A stretch of DNA of 10,783 nt, from contig JAYZDB010000046.1 in assembly GCA_036338025.1 (NCBI GenBank), forward strand, positions 1 to 10,783, in the 5' to 3' direction. The number at the start of each line of letters is the position of its first letter. Position 1 is the stretch's first letter. Positions 1 through 5,952 of this stretch are shown here, piece after piece. The notes under the pieces are model-generated. The model did not search any database, had not been told where the DNA came from, and worked only from the letters and a program-made list of their open reading frames with translations. A program made the translations under genes and the position numbers. Origin of the DNA: JAYZDB01 sp036338025. Its GTDB lineage: Bacteria > Planctomycetota > UBA1135 > UBA2386.

Positions 1-2
1 CC

Positions 3-1904
3 GAGCCTGGTGACTTCGTCCACACGGTCTTGAATGAGACCTATCTGCAGCCCGCGAAGGTCGAGGTAGGCAGGGATCCAGATGGCAGGTCCTACCGTGT
101 ATTCCGCTATACCCGCTCATTCTTGCCGACCCGAGCTGGTCTTCGACGTTTGAATGCCCCGGTGCTGAAGTTCTCTGTCGAGACCGGTCGGCGGACCGGT
201 GGCTTCGGTTTGTTCTCGAGCCCCGAGGTGCGCGAGTACCTGGCCTACGGGGAGCCGATCGAACTCGAAGTTCGGCCACTGCCGAGCGAAGGCCGTCCGG
301 ATCCTTACTATGGTGGGGTCGGTCGATTCACGATCGCCGCTTCGCTGTCGAAAGGCCGTGTCAAGGTGGGGGAGAGCTTGAAGCTGCGGGTGACGATTGC
401 GGGTCGCGGCAACACCGACTACCTGCAGGTCCCCGAACTCGGCGACACCCCGGGTTTTCACCAACTTGGCAAGAACACCAACCGCAAGCCAGGGGAAGTG
501 GTTGTCACCTACGATCTCATGCCGACCATGGCGAGTGTGTCGGAGGTGCCGTCGCTGCGCTGGAACTTCTTCGACACCACCGAGGGGGTCGAGGACTACG
601 TGGAGATCGAGACCGGACCGTTGTCCCTTGAGGTCCTGCCGATCGCGGGGGCTGCAGCGCTGGCGGCCTTGCCAGGCGAGGCCAAGAAGGCCGTTGAGCT
701 AGGTGTCGACGATATTTTTGATTTGCGCCTGGCGAGTGCCGCGAAGCCGACAGCCCTTCCACCACGTTCTTCGGCAGAAGTGTTGTGGCTGGTCTGTCTA
801 GCGCCCTGGATCGTCTCCTTGTTCGGTAGCGTGTTGGTGCGGTCCCGGCGCCGGAGTCTGGCGGATGTCAGTGGGCGGCGGTCGAGGGGTGCACGCCGAC
901 GCTTCGACACGGCCTTGTCCGCCGACCAGGATCCCCTCGATGCCTTTGTTGCGTACCTCGCGGACCGGCTCAATTGTGAGGCCGCCGCGATCATCGAGCC
1001 AGACCTGGACCGTCGGCTGGCTGATGCCGGCTTCGACGCCGAGCAGTGTGAGCGGGTCAGGCAGGTCGTTGAGTCCGGCGTTGCGGGCCGCTACAGCGGC
1101 GGCGGGGATGCCGGAGTCGAACCGTCCCAGGTCCAATCCCTCGTGCAAGTCCTCGAGGCTACGAGCTCGCGGATGGCGCCATTGGCGAGTGCTCTGATGA
1201 AGTGCTTGTTGGTCTCGACCGGCCTGCTCTGTTCGGGGGTCGACCTGCCGGCCCAGCAGTCCCAGCGCTTGAGCAAGGGCGAGGCCGCCTACCGGGCGCG
1301 TGACTACGCGGCGGCCGCCACTGAGTTCGCTGCCGCTGCCGCAGCGGGGGATCGCATCGCAGCCTACAACTTGGGCAACACGCGCTATCGCCAGGGCCGT
1401 TTTGCCCTGGCCCTGGTGGCCTACGAGCGCGCCCGTCTCGCCATGCCGCGTGACGCGGAGTTGCTCGCCAACATCCGACTGGTGCGGAAGCAGTTGGATC
1501 TGGCCAGCGGTGAGGAGGCCTTCGGGCAGACCCTGGCATCGATTCGTGACAGTATGACGGCGGCGGAGCGCCTGTGGGTGTGTGTCCTCATCAATGCAGC
1601 CGCCGCCCTCCTGATCTGTTTCGGAGGTCGCCGCCGCCGGCTGATCGCTGCGCTGATGACGGTGCTGGCAGTGGCCGCGATCGTCGAAGTTGCCGTACTC
1701 GGCCCTGGCCGTCCCCCCAAGGGAATCGTGTTGGACTCCGAAGTCGCCATGCACTCGGAACCGGACGCTTCCTTGGAGGCTCGCATGAAGATGCGGGCCG
1801 GTGTGACCGTCGAAGTACTGGGCAGCGGGTCGGGTTGGACGAAGATCCGTGCCGAGGGCCTTACCGGTTACGTCAAGAGCGATTCGGTCGCGGTGGTGGA
1901 CTAG
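3..1904 (+). CDS. BatD-BatE fusion-like envelope protein, 5' end missing
   Basis: The frame is open to the left edge: nine codons precede the TTG at 30, so the gene starts outside the window and that TTG is not the real start. Residues below count from position 30. Residues 1-205 look like the BatD (oxygen-tolerance family) periplasmic region, with a beta-rich segment around 100-203 containing a GRGN turn. A membrane helix lies at 250-270, followed by an Arg-rich stretch (271-291) and a soluble BatD-type tail to about 380. A second hydrophobic, signal-like segment (386-403) leads into TPR-like helices (413-482), two further membrane helices (514-531 and 538-558) split by a GRRRR loop, and an SH3-like domain (566-622). 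The second half matches BatE architecture. The positive-inside rule puts the BatD, TPR and SH3 parts in the periplasm. Bat proteins usually accompany MoxR ATPases and VWA proteins, so those probably lie upstream. The precise function is not established. Confidence 0.8.
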   Translation, partial: EPGDFVHTVLNETYLQPAKVEVGRDPDGRSYRVFRYTRSFLPTRAGLRRLNAPVLKFSVETGRRTGGFGLFSSPEVREYLAYGEPIELEVRPLPSEGRPDPYYGGVGRFTIAASLSKGRVKVGESLKLRVTIAGRGNTDYLQVPELGDTPGFHQLGKNTNRKPGEVVVTYDLMPTMASVSEVPSLRWNFFDTTEGVEDYVEIETGPLSLEVLPIAGAAALAALPGEAKKAVELGVDDIFDLRLASAAKPTALPPRSSAEVLWLVCLAPWIVSLFGSVLVRSRRRSLADVSGRRSRGARRRFDTALSADQDPLDAFVAYLADRLNCEAAAIIEPDLDRRLADAGFDAEQCERVRQVVESGVAGRYSGGGDAGVEPSQVQSLVQVLEATSSRMAPLASALMKCLLVSTGLLCSGVDLPAQQSQRLSKGEAAYRARDYAAAATEFAAAAAAGDRIAAYNLGNTRYRQGRFALALVAYERARLAMPRDAELLANIRLVRKQLDLASGEEAFGQTLASIRDSMTAAERLWVCVLINAAAALLICFGGRRRRLIAALMTVLAVAAIVEVAVLGPGRPPKGIVLDSEVAMHSEPDASLEARMKMRAGVTVEVLGSGSGWTKIRAEGLTGYVKSDSVAVVD

Positions 1905-1944
1905 AGCTACTGGACTGCCTGGTCATCCGGTCCGGTCGCTGGTC

Positions 1945-2235
1945 TCAGTTCGGCGGTGCGGAGAAGGGCCCCTGGCGGGCACGGGATTCCCGTTCGAGTT
2001 GATCGACTCGTTCTTCCAAGCTTGCGATCCGGTTCGAGTGGACCTTGGCAGCTGCGTCACGTTGACGGAACCCGTCCATCGCGTAGCGCCAGACCCACGC
2101 TACGGCAAGTCCAAGTGAGACCATGCTGACCTGTCCGGCGCGCCAACCGCCCAGATCTTGCTGGTCGATCGCACACGAGATCATCAGTAGGAGGGCCATC
2201 ACGAGATGAAAATTGCGTTGGCCTGGATCACTCAT
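1945..2235 (-). CDS. Small membrane protein with C-terminal coiled coil, unknown function
   Basis: This 96-residue protein starts at ATG 2233-2235 and ends at TGA 1945-1947. Two hydrophobic segments (about 10-24 and 36-52) are followed by a charged heptad-like stretch (about 66-86, with Leu, Val and Ile spaced between Glu and Arg), suggesting a two-helix membrane anchor with a cytoplasmic coiled coil. I do not recognise the family. It converges on the Bat-like gene with 40 bases between stops and no obvious terminator. It is divergent from the lipoprotein gene. There is no good Shine-Dalgarno before the ATG, which weakens the start choice. The ordered hydrophobic and coiled-coil pattern, and the lack of any competing gene on the other strand, argue that it is real. 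Confidence 0.6.
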   Translation of the reverse strand: MSDPGQRNFHLVMALLLMISCAIDQQDLGGWRAGQVSMVSLGLAVAWVWRYAMDGFRQRDAAAKVHSNRIASLEERVDQLERESRARQGPFSAPPN

Positions 2236-2258
2236 GCTTGCACTGCATACCCGTTTTC

Positions 2259-2287
2259 ACCGTAGAGAGACACTGAAGGCAGGTAAA
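2259..2287 (-). promoter_or_regulatory. Weak sigma70-like promoter candidate for the minus-strand gene
   Basis: Read on the minus strand, TTTACC (2282-2287) and TACGGT (2259-2264) are separated by 17 bases, giving partial -35 and -10 matches. Transcription would begin roughly 17 bases before the ATG at 2235. The -10 match is poor (TA...T only), and such matches occur by chance. Confidence 0.2.
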
Positions 2288-2310
2288 CGCTACGGGTCTC
2301 CGGACGGTTG

Positions 2311-2346
2311 GGACTCTCGGGATTGGTGGAGTCCGATGCCGGACTC
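2311..2346. repeat. Alternating inverted repeats in the divergent intergenic region
   Basis: GGACTC (2311-2316), GAGTCCG (2329-2335) and CGGACTC (2340-2346) form a three-part arrangement. The central arm can pair perfectly with the right arm (7 bp, loop ATGC) or with the left arm (6 bp, 12-base loop). The element sits between two divergent genes, about 75 bases before the lipoprotein start. It could be a protein operator or a pair of mutually exclusive RNA hairpins. No T-tract follows, so a simple terminator is unlikely. Confidence 0.45.
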
Positions 2347-2422
2347 GCGAAAACCGGTGTCCCTCGCTGCTAGGATTCGCTAAGAAAGGCCGGACCGTTT
2401 CGCGATCCAAGGCCCTCTCCCT

Positions 2423-3349
2423 ATGCGCTTGCACCTCTGCTTCCTGATCGGCTCTCTTGGCCTGCTGGGCGGGTGTGAGACGAGTCCGCGCCGCCAGCCC
2501 AAGCTCGATTCCCTGCCACAGGCTGACGAGACTCAAAAGACGCTCTACGAGCGTGCCATCGCCTTGTTTCAAGTTGGTGGCGAGGAGTTCGAGACCGTAT
2601 TGCGCGAGGGCCGGGGCGACCCGGTCTTGGCCAAGGCTTTGACGATGTTCCTGGTCTTCCACATGCGGGACGCCGAGCAGCGGCAACGCCAACGTCAGAG
2701 CGGCAACTTCGAGATGCGGGGTCTGCGCGACAACGTTCGTTATGCCCAGGCCCGGGCCGGGCTTGGGATCCTGGGAGGGGCTGCTCTGCCGACGGTGCAG
2801 GCCGAACTCATTCAAAATCGTCACACCGAGAATCGCTTGTTCGGCGTCGTTGCGCTGACGGCTCTTGGCGCCGAGGCGGTTCCGGCCATTCGGGACGCGA
2901 TGCGGGTCAGTGAGCCGCGGTATCGTCGCTACTACGTGGACGCCGTCAGCCAGATGCGTCCATCCAAGAAGGCCGAACTGCAGCTGTTGCGTTGGTCCAA
3001 GGACCAGGATTTTTCGGTGAGATCCAAGGCCCTGGCCGGCCTGACCCGGTACGGAGACCGGCATCTTGCGCTGCTCCGCGGCGTCTTGCGTACCGATCCG
3101 GACCCGTTCGTGCGGCGCCAGATCGTCCAGAATCTCGGCGACCACAAAGATCTTGCGACGGTGACGTCCGTCATCGACTACTACGGTCGCTGTTCGGGTG
3201 ACGGTGATGACCGCGGCTGCCGTGAGGCGGAGCGCACCCTGGTCCGGATGTCTGGCATGAAATCCAAGAGCCGTGGTCAGGCCATCAAGAGCTACGGTCT
3301 GCCCTATTGGCGTAAGTGGGCCGAATCTCTGCCCAAGGAGGGTCGCTGA
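2423..3349 (+). CDS. HEAT-repeat lipoprotein
   Basis: This 308-residue protein begins with a short lipoprotein signal: a hydrophobic run, then lipobox L15-G16-G17-C18. It should therefore be exported, cleaved before Cys18 and lipidated. After a polar linker (19-35), a helical region (about 36-95, including a Gln/Arg-rich run at 86-93) leads into tandem two-helix units at about 104-132, 136-160, 166-191, 197-221 and 226-250. Their recurring pattern of Ala/Leu-rich helices with conserved Asp, Val and Arg is typical of HEAT repeats. Such solenoids bind proteins; no enzymatic motif is visible. Two late cysteines (257 and 266) flank an acidic loop and could form a disulfide in the periplasm. The Shine-Dalgarno is weak (AAGG about 10 bases upstream). 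The next gene begins one base after the stop, so the two are probably translationally coupled. The partner and pathway are unknown. Confidence 0.8.
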   Translation: MRLHLCFLIGSLGLLGGCETSPRRQPKLDSLPQADETQKTLYERAIALFQVGGEEFETVLREGRGDPVLAKALTMFLVFHMRDAEQRQRQRQSGNFEMRGLRDNVRYAQARAGLGILGGAALPTVQAELIQNRHTENRLFGVVALTALGAEAVPAIRDAMRVSEPRYRRYYVDAVSQMRPSKKAELQLLRWSKDQDFSVRSKALAGLTRYGDRHLALLRGVLRTDPDPFVRRQIVQNLGDHKDLATVTSVIDYYGRCSGDGDDRGCREAERTLVRMSGMKSKSRGQAIKSYGLPYWRKWAESLPKEGR

Positions 3350-3350
3350 A

Positions 3351-3944
3351 GTGGAACAGTGGAGGATCCACAAGGATCGCATCAAGTGTGACAAGCCAGG
3401 CTGTCCGCTGGCGGCGGAGATGGAGTACTTCGCGATCCTGCAGTTGCCTGGGTGTGTTCGTCTCGAGCGGTGCCAAAGCTGTTTTCACGAGATGCAGCAG
3501 GCTGCGGAGTCGATGCCTTTCCACTGGCGGATCCGGCGGTCGGTTGATGGCAAGCAGCAGCCGGTTTTGGACCTGGAGTCCCTGCGGACCCTGTTCGATA
3601 CCCTCGGGGAGCCCGGTGCCGGATTGTTGCCGGAGGACCCTGAAGATGGCTCGGAGGCTGCCGACGGGCCGATCGTCGAGGCAGCTGGTGAAGATCCAGG
3701 GTCAGAGGTCTCCGACACGAGCGAAGTGACTGCCGGACTCCGTTATCTCGTCGCCCTGCTGCTGCTGCGCAAACGGCGCCTCAAGATGGTCGATGCCCAG
3801 ACCCCAGACCAGGAGGCTGCCGACCTGGTGGTGGTCGACCCGAAGGTCGAGGGGATGGAACCGGTCGCCCTGTTCGCTCCAAGCCTGGAACCGGAGCGTC
3901 TGGCAGGGTTGCGGGAGGAGCTGACCGCCGCCATCGAGGTCTGA
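3351..3944 (+). CDS. Uncharacterised zinc-ribbon-like protein with acidic linker
   Basis: I place the start at GTG 3351: AAGGAGGG (3335-3342) lies 8 bases upstream, and the gene begins one base after the lipoprotein stop. A longer version from GTG 3273 would overlap that gene heavily. The 197-residue product has an N-terminal cysteine cluster (C13, C18, C35, C41, C44), with C13-x4-C18 and C41-x2-C44 spaced like the two knuckles of a zinc ribbon. Residues 71-86 are a short helix-like DLESL segment. Residues 87-126 are a Glu/Asp/Gly/Pro-rich, probably disordered linker. Residues 127-147 contain LRYLVALLLLRKRRLK, which reads as an amphipathic, basic-ended helix rather than a true membrane span. 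An acidic C-terminal region follows. There is no signal peptide, so it is probably cytoplasmic. It resembles unnamed planctomycete proteins I recall, but I cannot confirm this. The function is unknown. Confidence 0.72.
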   Translation: MEQWRIHKDRIKCDKPGCPLAAEMEYFAILQLPGCVRLERCQSCFHEMQQAAESMPFHWRIRRSVDGKQQPVLDLESLRTLFDTLGEPGAGLLPEDPEDGSEAADGPIVEAAGEDPGSEVSDTSEVTAGLRYLVALLLLRKRRLKMVDAQTPDQEAADLVVVDPKVEGMEPVALFAPSLEPERLAGLREELTAAIEV

Positions 3945-3991
3945 CGGGCGATTTTCCGGGCCCCCAGCCCTTTGGTCAGCCTGGCGACACC

Positions 3992-4030
3992 CCGCCGGGG
4001 CAGGGCGTTTCCCGGGCGGCAGATTTTTTT
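3992..4030 (+). terminator. Intrinsic terminator after the lipoprotein/zinc-ribbon unit
   Basis: CCGCCGGG (3992-3999) pairs with CCCGGGCGG (4011-4019), giving 8 G:C pairs with one bulged G and an 11-base loop. Four bases later comes a run of seven T (4024-4030). It lies 48 bases after the stop of the preceding gene and would separate that unit from the dcw cluster. Confidence 0.65.
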
Positions 4031-4078
4031 ACCATCCGCTCGAAGGGCGAAGCACAACATACGGAGGCGGAGCGACCC

Positions 4079-4135
4079 ATGAACCACAATTTGTGCCCGG
4101 GCCTGATATTGAGTGGTGGTCAGGTGGGTGTTTAG
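4079..4135 (+). CDS. Possible 18-residue leader peptide upstream of mraZ
   Basis: ATG 4079 is preceded by GGAGGCGGAG (4063-4072), the best ribosome-binding sequence in this intergenic region. It opens an 18-codon frame ending at TAG 4133-4135 (MNHNLCPGLILSGGQVGV). The frame shows no run of one amino acid that would suggest classical attenuation. It overlaps the first pair of candidate MraZ boxes. If those boxes mark the promoter, the ORF may not be transcribed with mraZ. It may also be a chance ORF. Confidence 0.25.
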   Translation: MNHNLCPGLILSGGQVGV

Positions 4136-4181
4136 TCGAAGTTTGTGCCTATTAAAACCGATGCAGTGGTAGTAGAGTGGT
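4113..4181 (+). promoter_or_regulatory. Candidate MraZ-binding repeats / mraZ control region
   Basis: Two pairs of GTGG-containing boxes occur: 4113-4117 with 4124-4128, and 4166-4170 with 4177-4181. The boxes in each pair are 11 bases apart. MraZ is known to autoregulate by binding short direct repeats with a TGGG or GTGG core, spaced about one helical turn, just upstream of mraZ. Here the spacing is 11 rather than the usual 10, and three of the four boxes end in T. A convincing -35/-10 pair is not visible; TATTAA (4150-4155) between the two box pairs is the only AT-rich -10-like element. Confidence 0.35.
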
Positions 4182-4189
4182 TGTTTATG

Positions 4190-4203
4190 AGGCCACGCGG
4201 CCT
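4190..4203 (+). repeat. Short hairpin in the mraZ 5' leader
   Basis: AGGCC (4190-4194) and GGCCT (4199-4203) are perfectly complementary around an ACGC loop, ending 21 bases before the mraZ ATG. It is short but all but one pair are G:C. No Shine-Dalgarno lies between it and the ATG, so it might influence initiation. It may also be incidental. Confidence 0.3.
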
Positions 4204-4224
4204 TGACCCACACTCCCCGCTCGA

Positions 4225-4689
4225 ATGGCAACCTTTCTCGGCAGATCGAACCACACGTTGGATGACAAGGGACGGCTGATCCTCCCCAAGCGCATCCTCG
4301 ACGAGGTTGCGCCCACCGATCGCCGTTTCACGCTGACCGCCGGCCCGGAGGGATGCTTGATGCTCCTCGACTCGGCAGCGTGGCGGGATGTCGCAGAGGC
4401 GATGGGGGCCGAAGTGTTGGGGTCCAAGGAACAGCGAGCGATGCGGCGCATCTTCCTCGGTCACGCCGAGCAGGTGAAGCCCGATCGCTCCAATCGAATC
4501 AGTATCGCTGAGGGTTTGCGTGAGTACGCCGACCTCAGCGAAAAATCCGAAGCCGTGCTGGTTGGTACCGGCGAGAGCTTCGAGATCTGGTCCAAGTCGA
4601 GATGGGATGCTGCGCTGGCAGATGCCGTCTCGAGTTACGAGTTCTCTGATAATGACCTGGTTGGATCCACGGCTACCTTACCGCCGTGA
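4225..4689 (+). CDS. mraZ: MraZ, transcriptional regulator at head of dcw cluster
   Basis: This 154-residue protein has the two tandem AbrB/SpoVT-like halves of MraZ. The first carries the signature LDDKGRLILPKR (12-23). The second carries RRIFLGHAEQ (74-83), DRSNRISI (87-94) and LVGTGESFEIW (112-122). The length is close to the family norm (about 140-155). MraZ forms a ring-shaped oligomer, binds short direct repeats in front of its own gene and in studied species represses the dcw operon. It is first in the cluster here, as usual. The ATG at 4225 has no Shine-Dalgarno; the preceding bases are C-rich. Since the family motif starts only a few residues in, the start is still likely right. The C-terminal tail (about 136-154) is polar and variable. 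Confidence 0.95.
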   Translation: MATFLGRSNHTLDDKGRLILPKRILDEVAPTDRRFTLTAGPEGCLMLLDSAAWRDVAEAMGAEVLGSKEQRAMRRIFLGHAEQVKPDRSNRISIAEGLREYADLSEKSEAVLVGTGESFEIWSKSRWDAALADAVSSYEFSDNDLVGSTATLPP

Positions 4690-4695
4690 CATCCG

Positions 4696-4723
4696 TCGGC
4701 CGCCGCCGGGGGGCTGCGGCCGA
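4696..4723 (+). repeat. Strong hairpin between mraZ and rsmH
   Basis: TCGGCCGC (4696-4703) and GCGGCCGA (4716-4723) form a perfect 8-bp inverted repeat with a 12-base GC-rich loop, beginning 7 bases after the mraZ stop. The following TTCCTTTCCC is pyrimidine-rich but is not a real T-tract. It may be a partial terminator, a processing site or an mRNA stabiliser that sets different levels of MraZ and the downstream genes. Confidence 0.5.
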
Positions 4724-4767
4724 TTCCTTTCCCACCTGCCGGGCGGTCGGAGGGAGGGGGAATCATC

Positions 4768-5712
4768 ATGACCTCTGATGCGGTCGAAGGCGGCGAGGGC
4801 CACCGAAAGGACGATGGTCAGGGCACGGTTCACGTGCCGGTCCTTTTGGGTGAGTCCTTGCAGGCCTTGGATCTCGCAGCGGGGTTGGTGGTGATCGATG
4901 GAACGTGTGGGACCCTTGGCCATGGGAGGGACATTGTCTCGGCCATAGGACCCGATGGGTGGTACGTGGGTTTGGATCAGGATACCGAGATCCTCGCTCG
5001 GGCGCGGGCGGTGCTGGGGGGTACTGCGAGCGTCCGGGGGAGGGTTTCTCTCCACTCTGTTGTGTACAGCCGAATGGGTGAGGTGCTCGCGGAGCTGGAC
5101 CTTGCGTCCTGCGACCGCGTGCTCCTCGACATCGGCCTCAACTCCATGCAAATCGATACGCCTGAACGCGGCTTTTCCTTCCTGATGGACGGGCCGCTGG
5201 ATATGCGGATGAACCGAGAGCATGGTCAACCGCTCGGCAAGTGGTTGGCGCGGGTGACCGAGGCGGAGTTGGCGGACGTGATCTACCAGTACGGGGAGGA
5301 GCGGCACGCACGGCGCATCGCCCGTGCGATTGTCCGGGAGCGGGGACGCGGTGGCCTTCATCGGACCCTGGAGCTGGCCGAGGTGGTTCGTCGGGCCATC
5401 CCTGACCGGGGTCGGCAGCGGATTCACCCGGCGACGCGCACTTTCCAGGCGCTCAGGATCGCCATCAACGACGAACTCGGCGAACTCGAGCGGGGTCTGC
5501 GGGCTGCCCTCAAGGTCCTGGTGCCGAACGGCCGCCTGGTGGTGATCACGTTCCACTCGCTCGAGGATCGCATCGTGAAGCAGTTCATGAAGGAACACAT
5601 GGAACTGCCGTTCAAGAAGCCGATCACCCCGACGCCTCAGGAGTGCCGTGACAATCCGCGGGCGCGCAGTGCCAAGCTGCGCTGTGGCATCAAGCGTGAG
5701 GTGGCCGCGTGA
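4768..5712 (+). CDS. rsmH: 16S rRNA (cytosine-1402 N4) methyltransferase RsmH
   Basis: RsmH (MraW) uses S-adenosylmethionine to methylate N4 of C1402 in the 16S rRNA decoding centre. The 314-residue length is normal. Visible motifs are H22-V-P-V-L-L, the SAM-binding loop D44-GTCGTLGH52, LDQD (69-72), DIGLNSMQID (121-130), ERGFSF (133-138), DGPLDMRM (141-148), HPATRTFQ (220-227), FHSLEDR (262-268) and NPRARS (296-301). Two motifs deviate slightly from the usual forms: LGH for GGH in the SAM loop, and GLNS for GVSS or GISS. The start is set by GGAGGGAGGGGG (4749-4760), 7 bases before the ATG. Residues 1-20 are a charged extension before the conserved core. The stop overlaps the next start (GTGA). 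Confidence 0.96.
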   Translation: MTSDAVEGGEGHRKDDGQGTVHVPVLLGESLQALDLAAGLVVIDGTCGTLGHGRDIVSAIGPDGWYVGLDQDTEILARARAVLGGTASVRGRVSLHSVVYSRMGEVLAELDLASCDRVLLDIGLNSMQIDTPERGFSFLMDGPLDMRMNREHGQPLGKWLARVTEAELADVIYQYGEERHARRIARAIVRERGRGGLHRTLELAEVVRRAIPDRGRQRIHPATRTFQALRIAINDELGELERGLRAALKVLVPNGRLVVITFHSLEDRIVKQFMKEHMELPFKKPITPTPQECRDNPRARSAKLRCGIKREVAA

Positions 5713-5951
5713 GGTGGATGCTGGCGGGGATCTCGTTTGCGATGCTGACTGGACTCGCTGTCTTGACGGTCGCGATCAAGGCCCGGAACTTCGCATTGCG
5801 CGCGAGCATCGCGACGGCCAACCAGCGCATCATGGCTTTGCGGGTTGAGCGAGCCCGCCGCGTGCCGCATCTGCGTCCGGAGGCAGAGACTGACGAACTC
5901 ATTGTGCGTTTCCGTGAGTTCATCCGGCAGCTGGAGGAAAGGAAGCACTGA
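5709..5951 (+). CDS. ftsL: FtsL-like divisome protein
   Basis: This 80-residue protein starts at GTG 5709, overlapping the RsmH stop by 4 bases, and ends one base before ftsI. It has one membrane helix near the N-terminus (about 3-23), then an Arg-containing helix (26-50) and a second charged helix (60-79) with coiled-coil character. Size, topology and position between rsmH and ftsI match FtsL, a poorly conserved bitopic protein that, with FtsB and FtsQ, activates FtsWI at the septum. Sequence alone cannot prove it because FtsL diverges strongly; the call rests on context and architecture. It is shorter than E. coli FtsL (121 residues). Confidence 0.7.
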   Translation: MRWMLAGISFAMLTGLAVLTVAIKARNFALRASIATANQRIMALRVERARRVPHLRPEAETDELIVRFREFIRQLEERKH

Positions 5952-5952
5952 G

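Noticed and set aside
30..32. TTG as the start of the first gene
   Set aside because: The frame is open to the left edge and the first residues already fall inside a folded-domain-like sequence, so the gene is truncated by the window.
798..1754. 318-codon minus-strand open frame antisense to the Bat-like gene
   Set aside because: It is a typical high-GC shadow frame. The plus strand encodes recognisable TPR, membrane and SH3-like segments over the same bases.
1905..1944. Bidirectional terminator between the Bat-like gene and the convergent small gene
   Set aside because: No stable stem followed by a T-tract is visible on either strand in this short gap.
2228..3394. 388-codon minus-strand open frame antisense to the HEAT lipoprotein, ending with a Cys-rich tail
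   Set aside because: The translation is His/Gln/Arg-rich and low in structure, it mirrors the codon pattern of the plus-strand gene, and the plus strand has a clear lipobox and repeats. The Cys-x2-Cys end is probably chance.
4678..5598. 306-codon minus-strand open frame antisense to rsmH
   Set aside because: RsmH motifs occupy the plus strand throughout, and the antisense product has no recognisable features.
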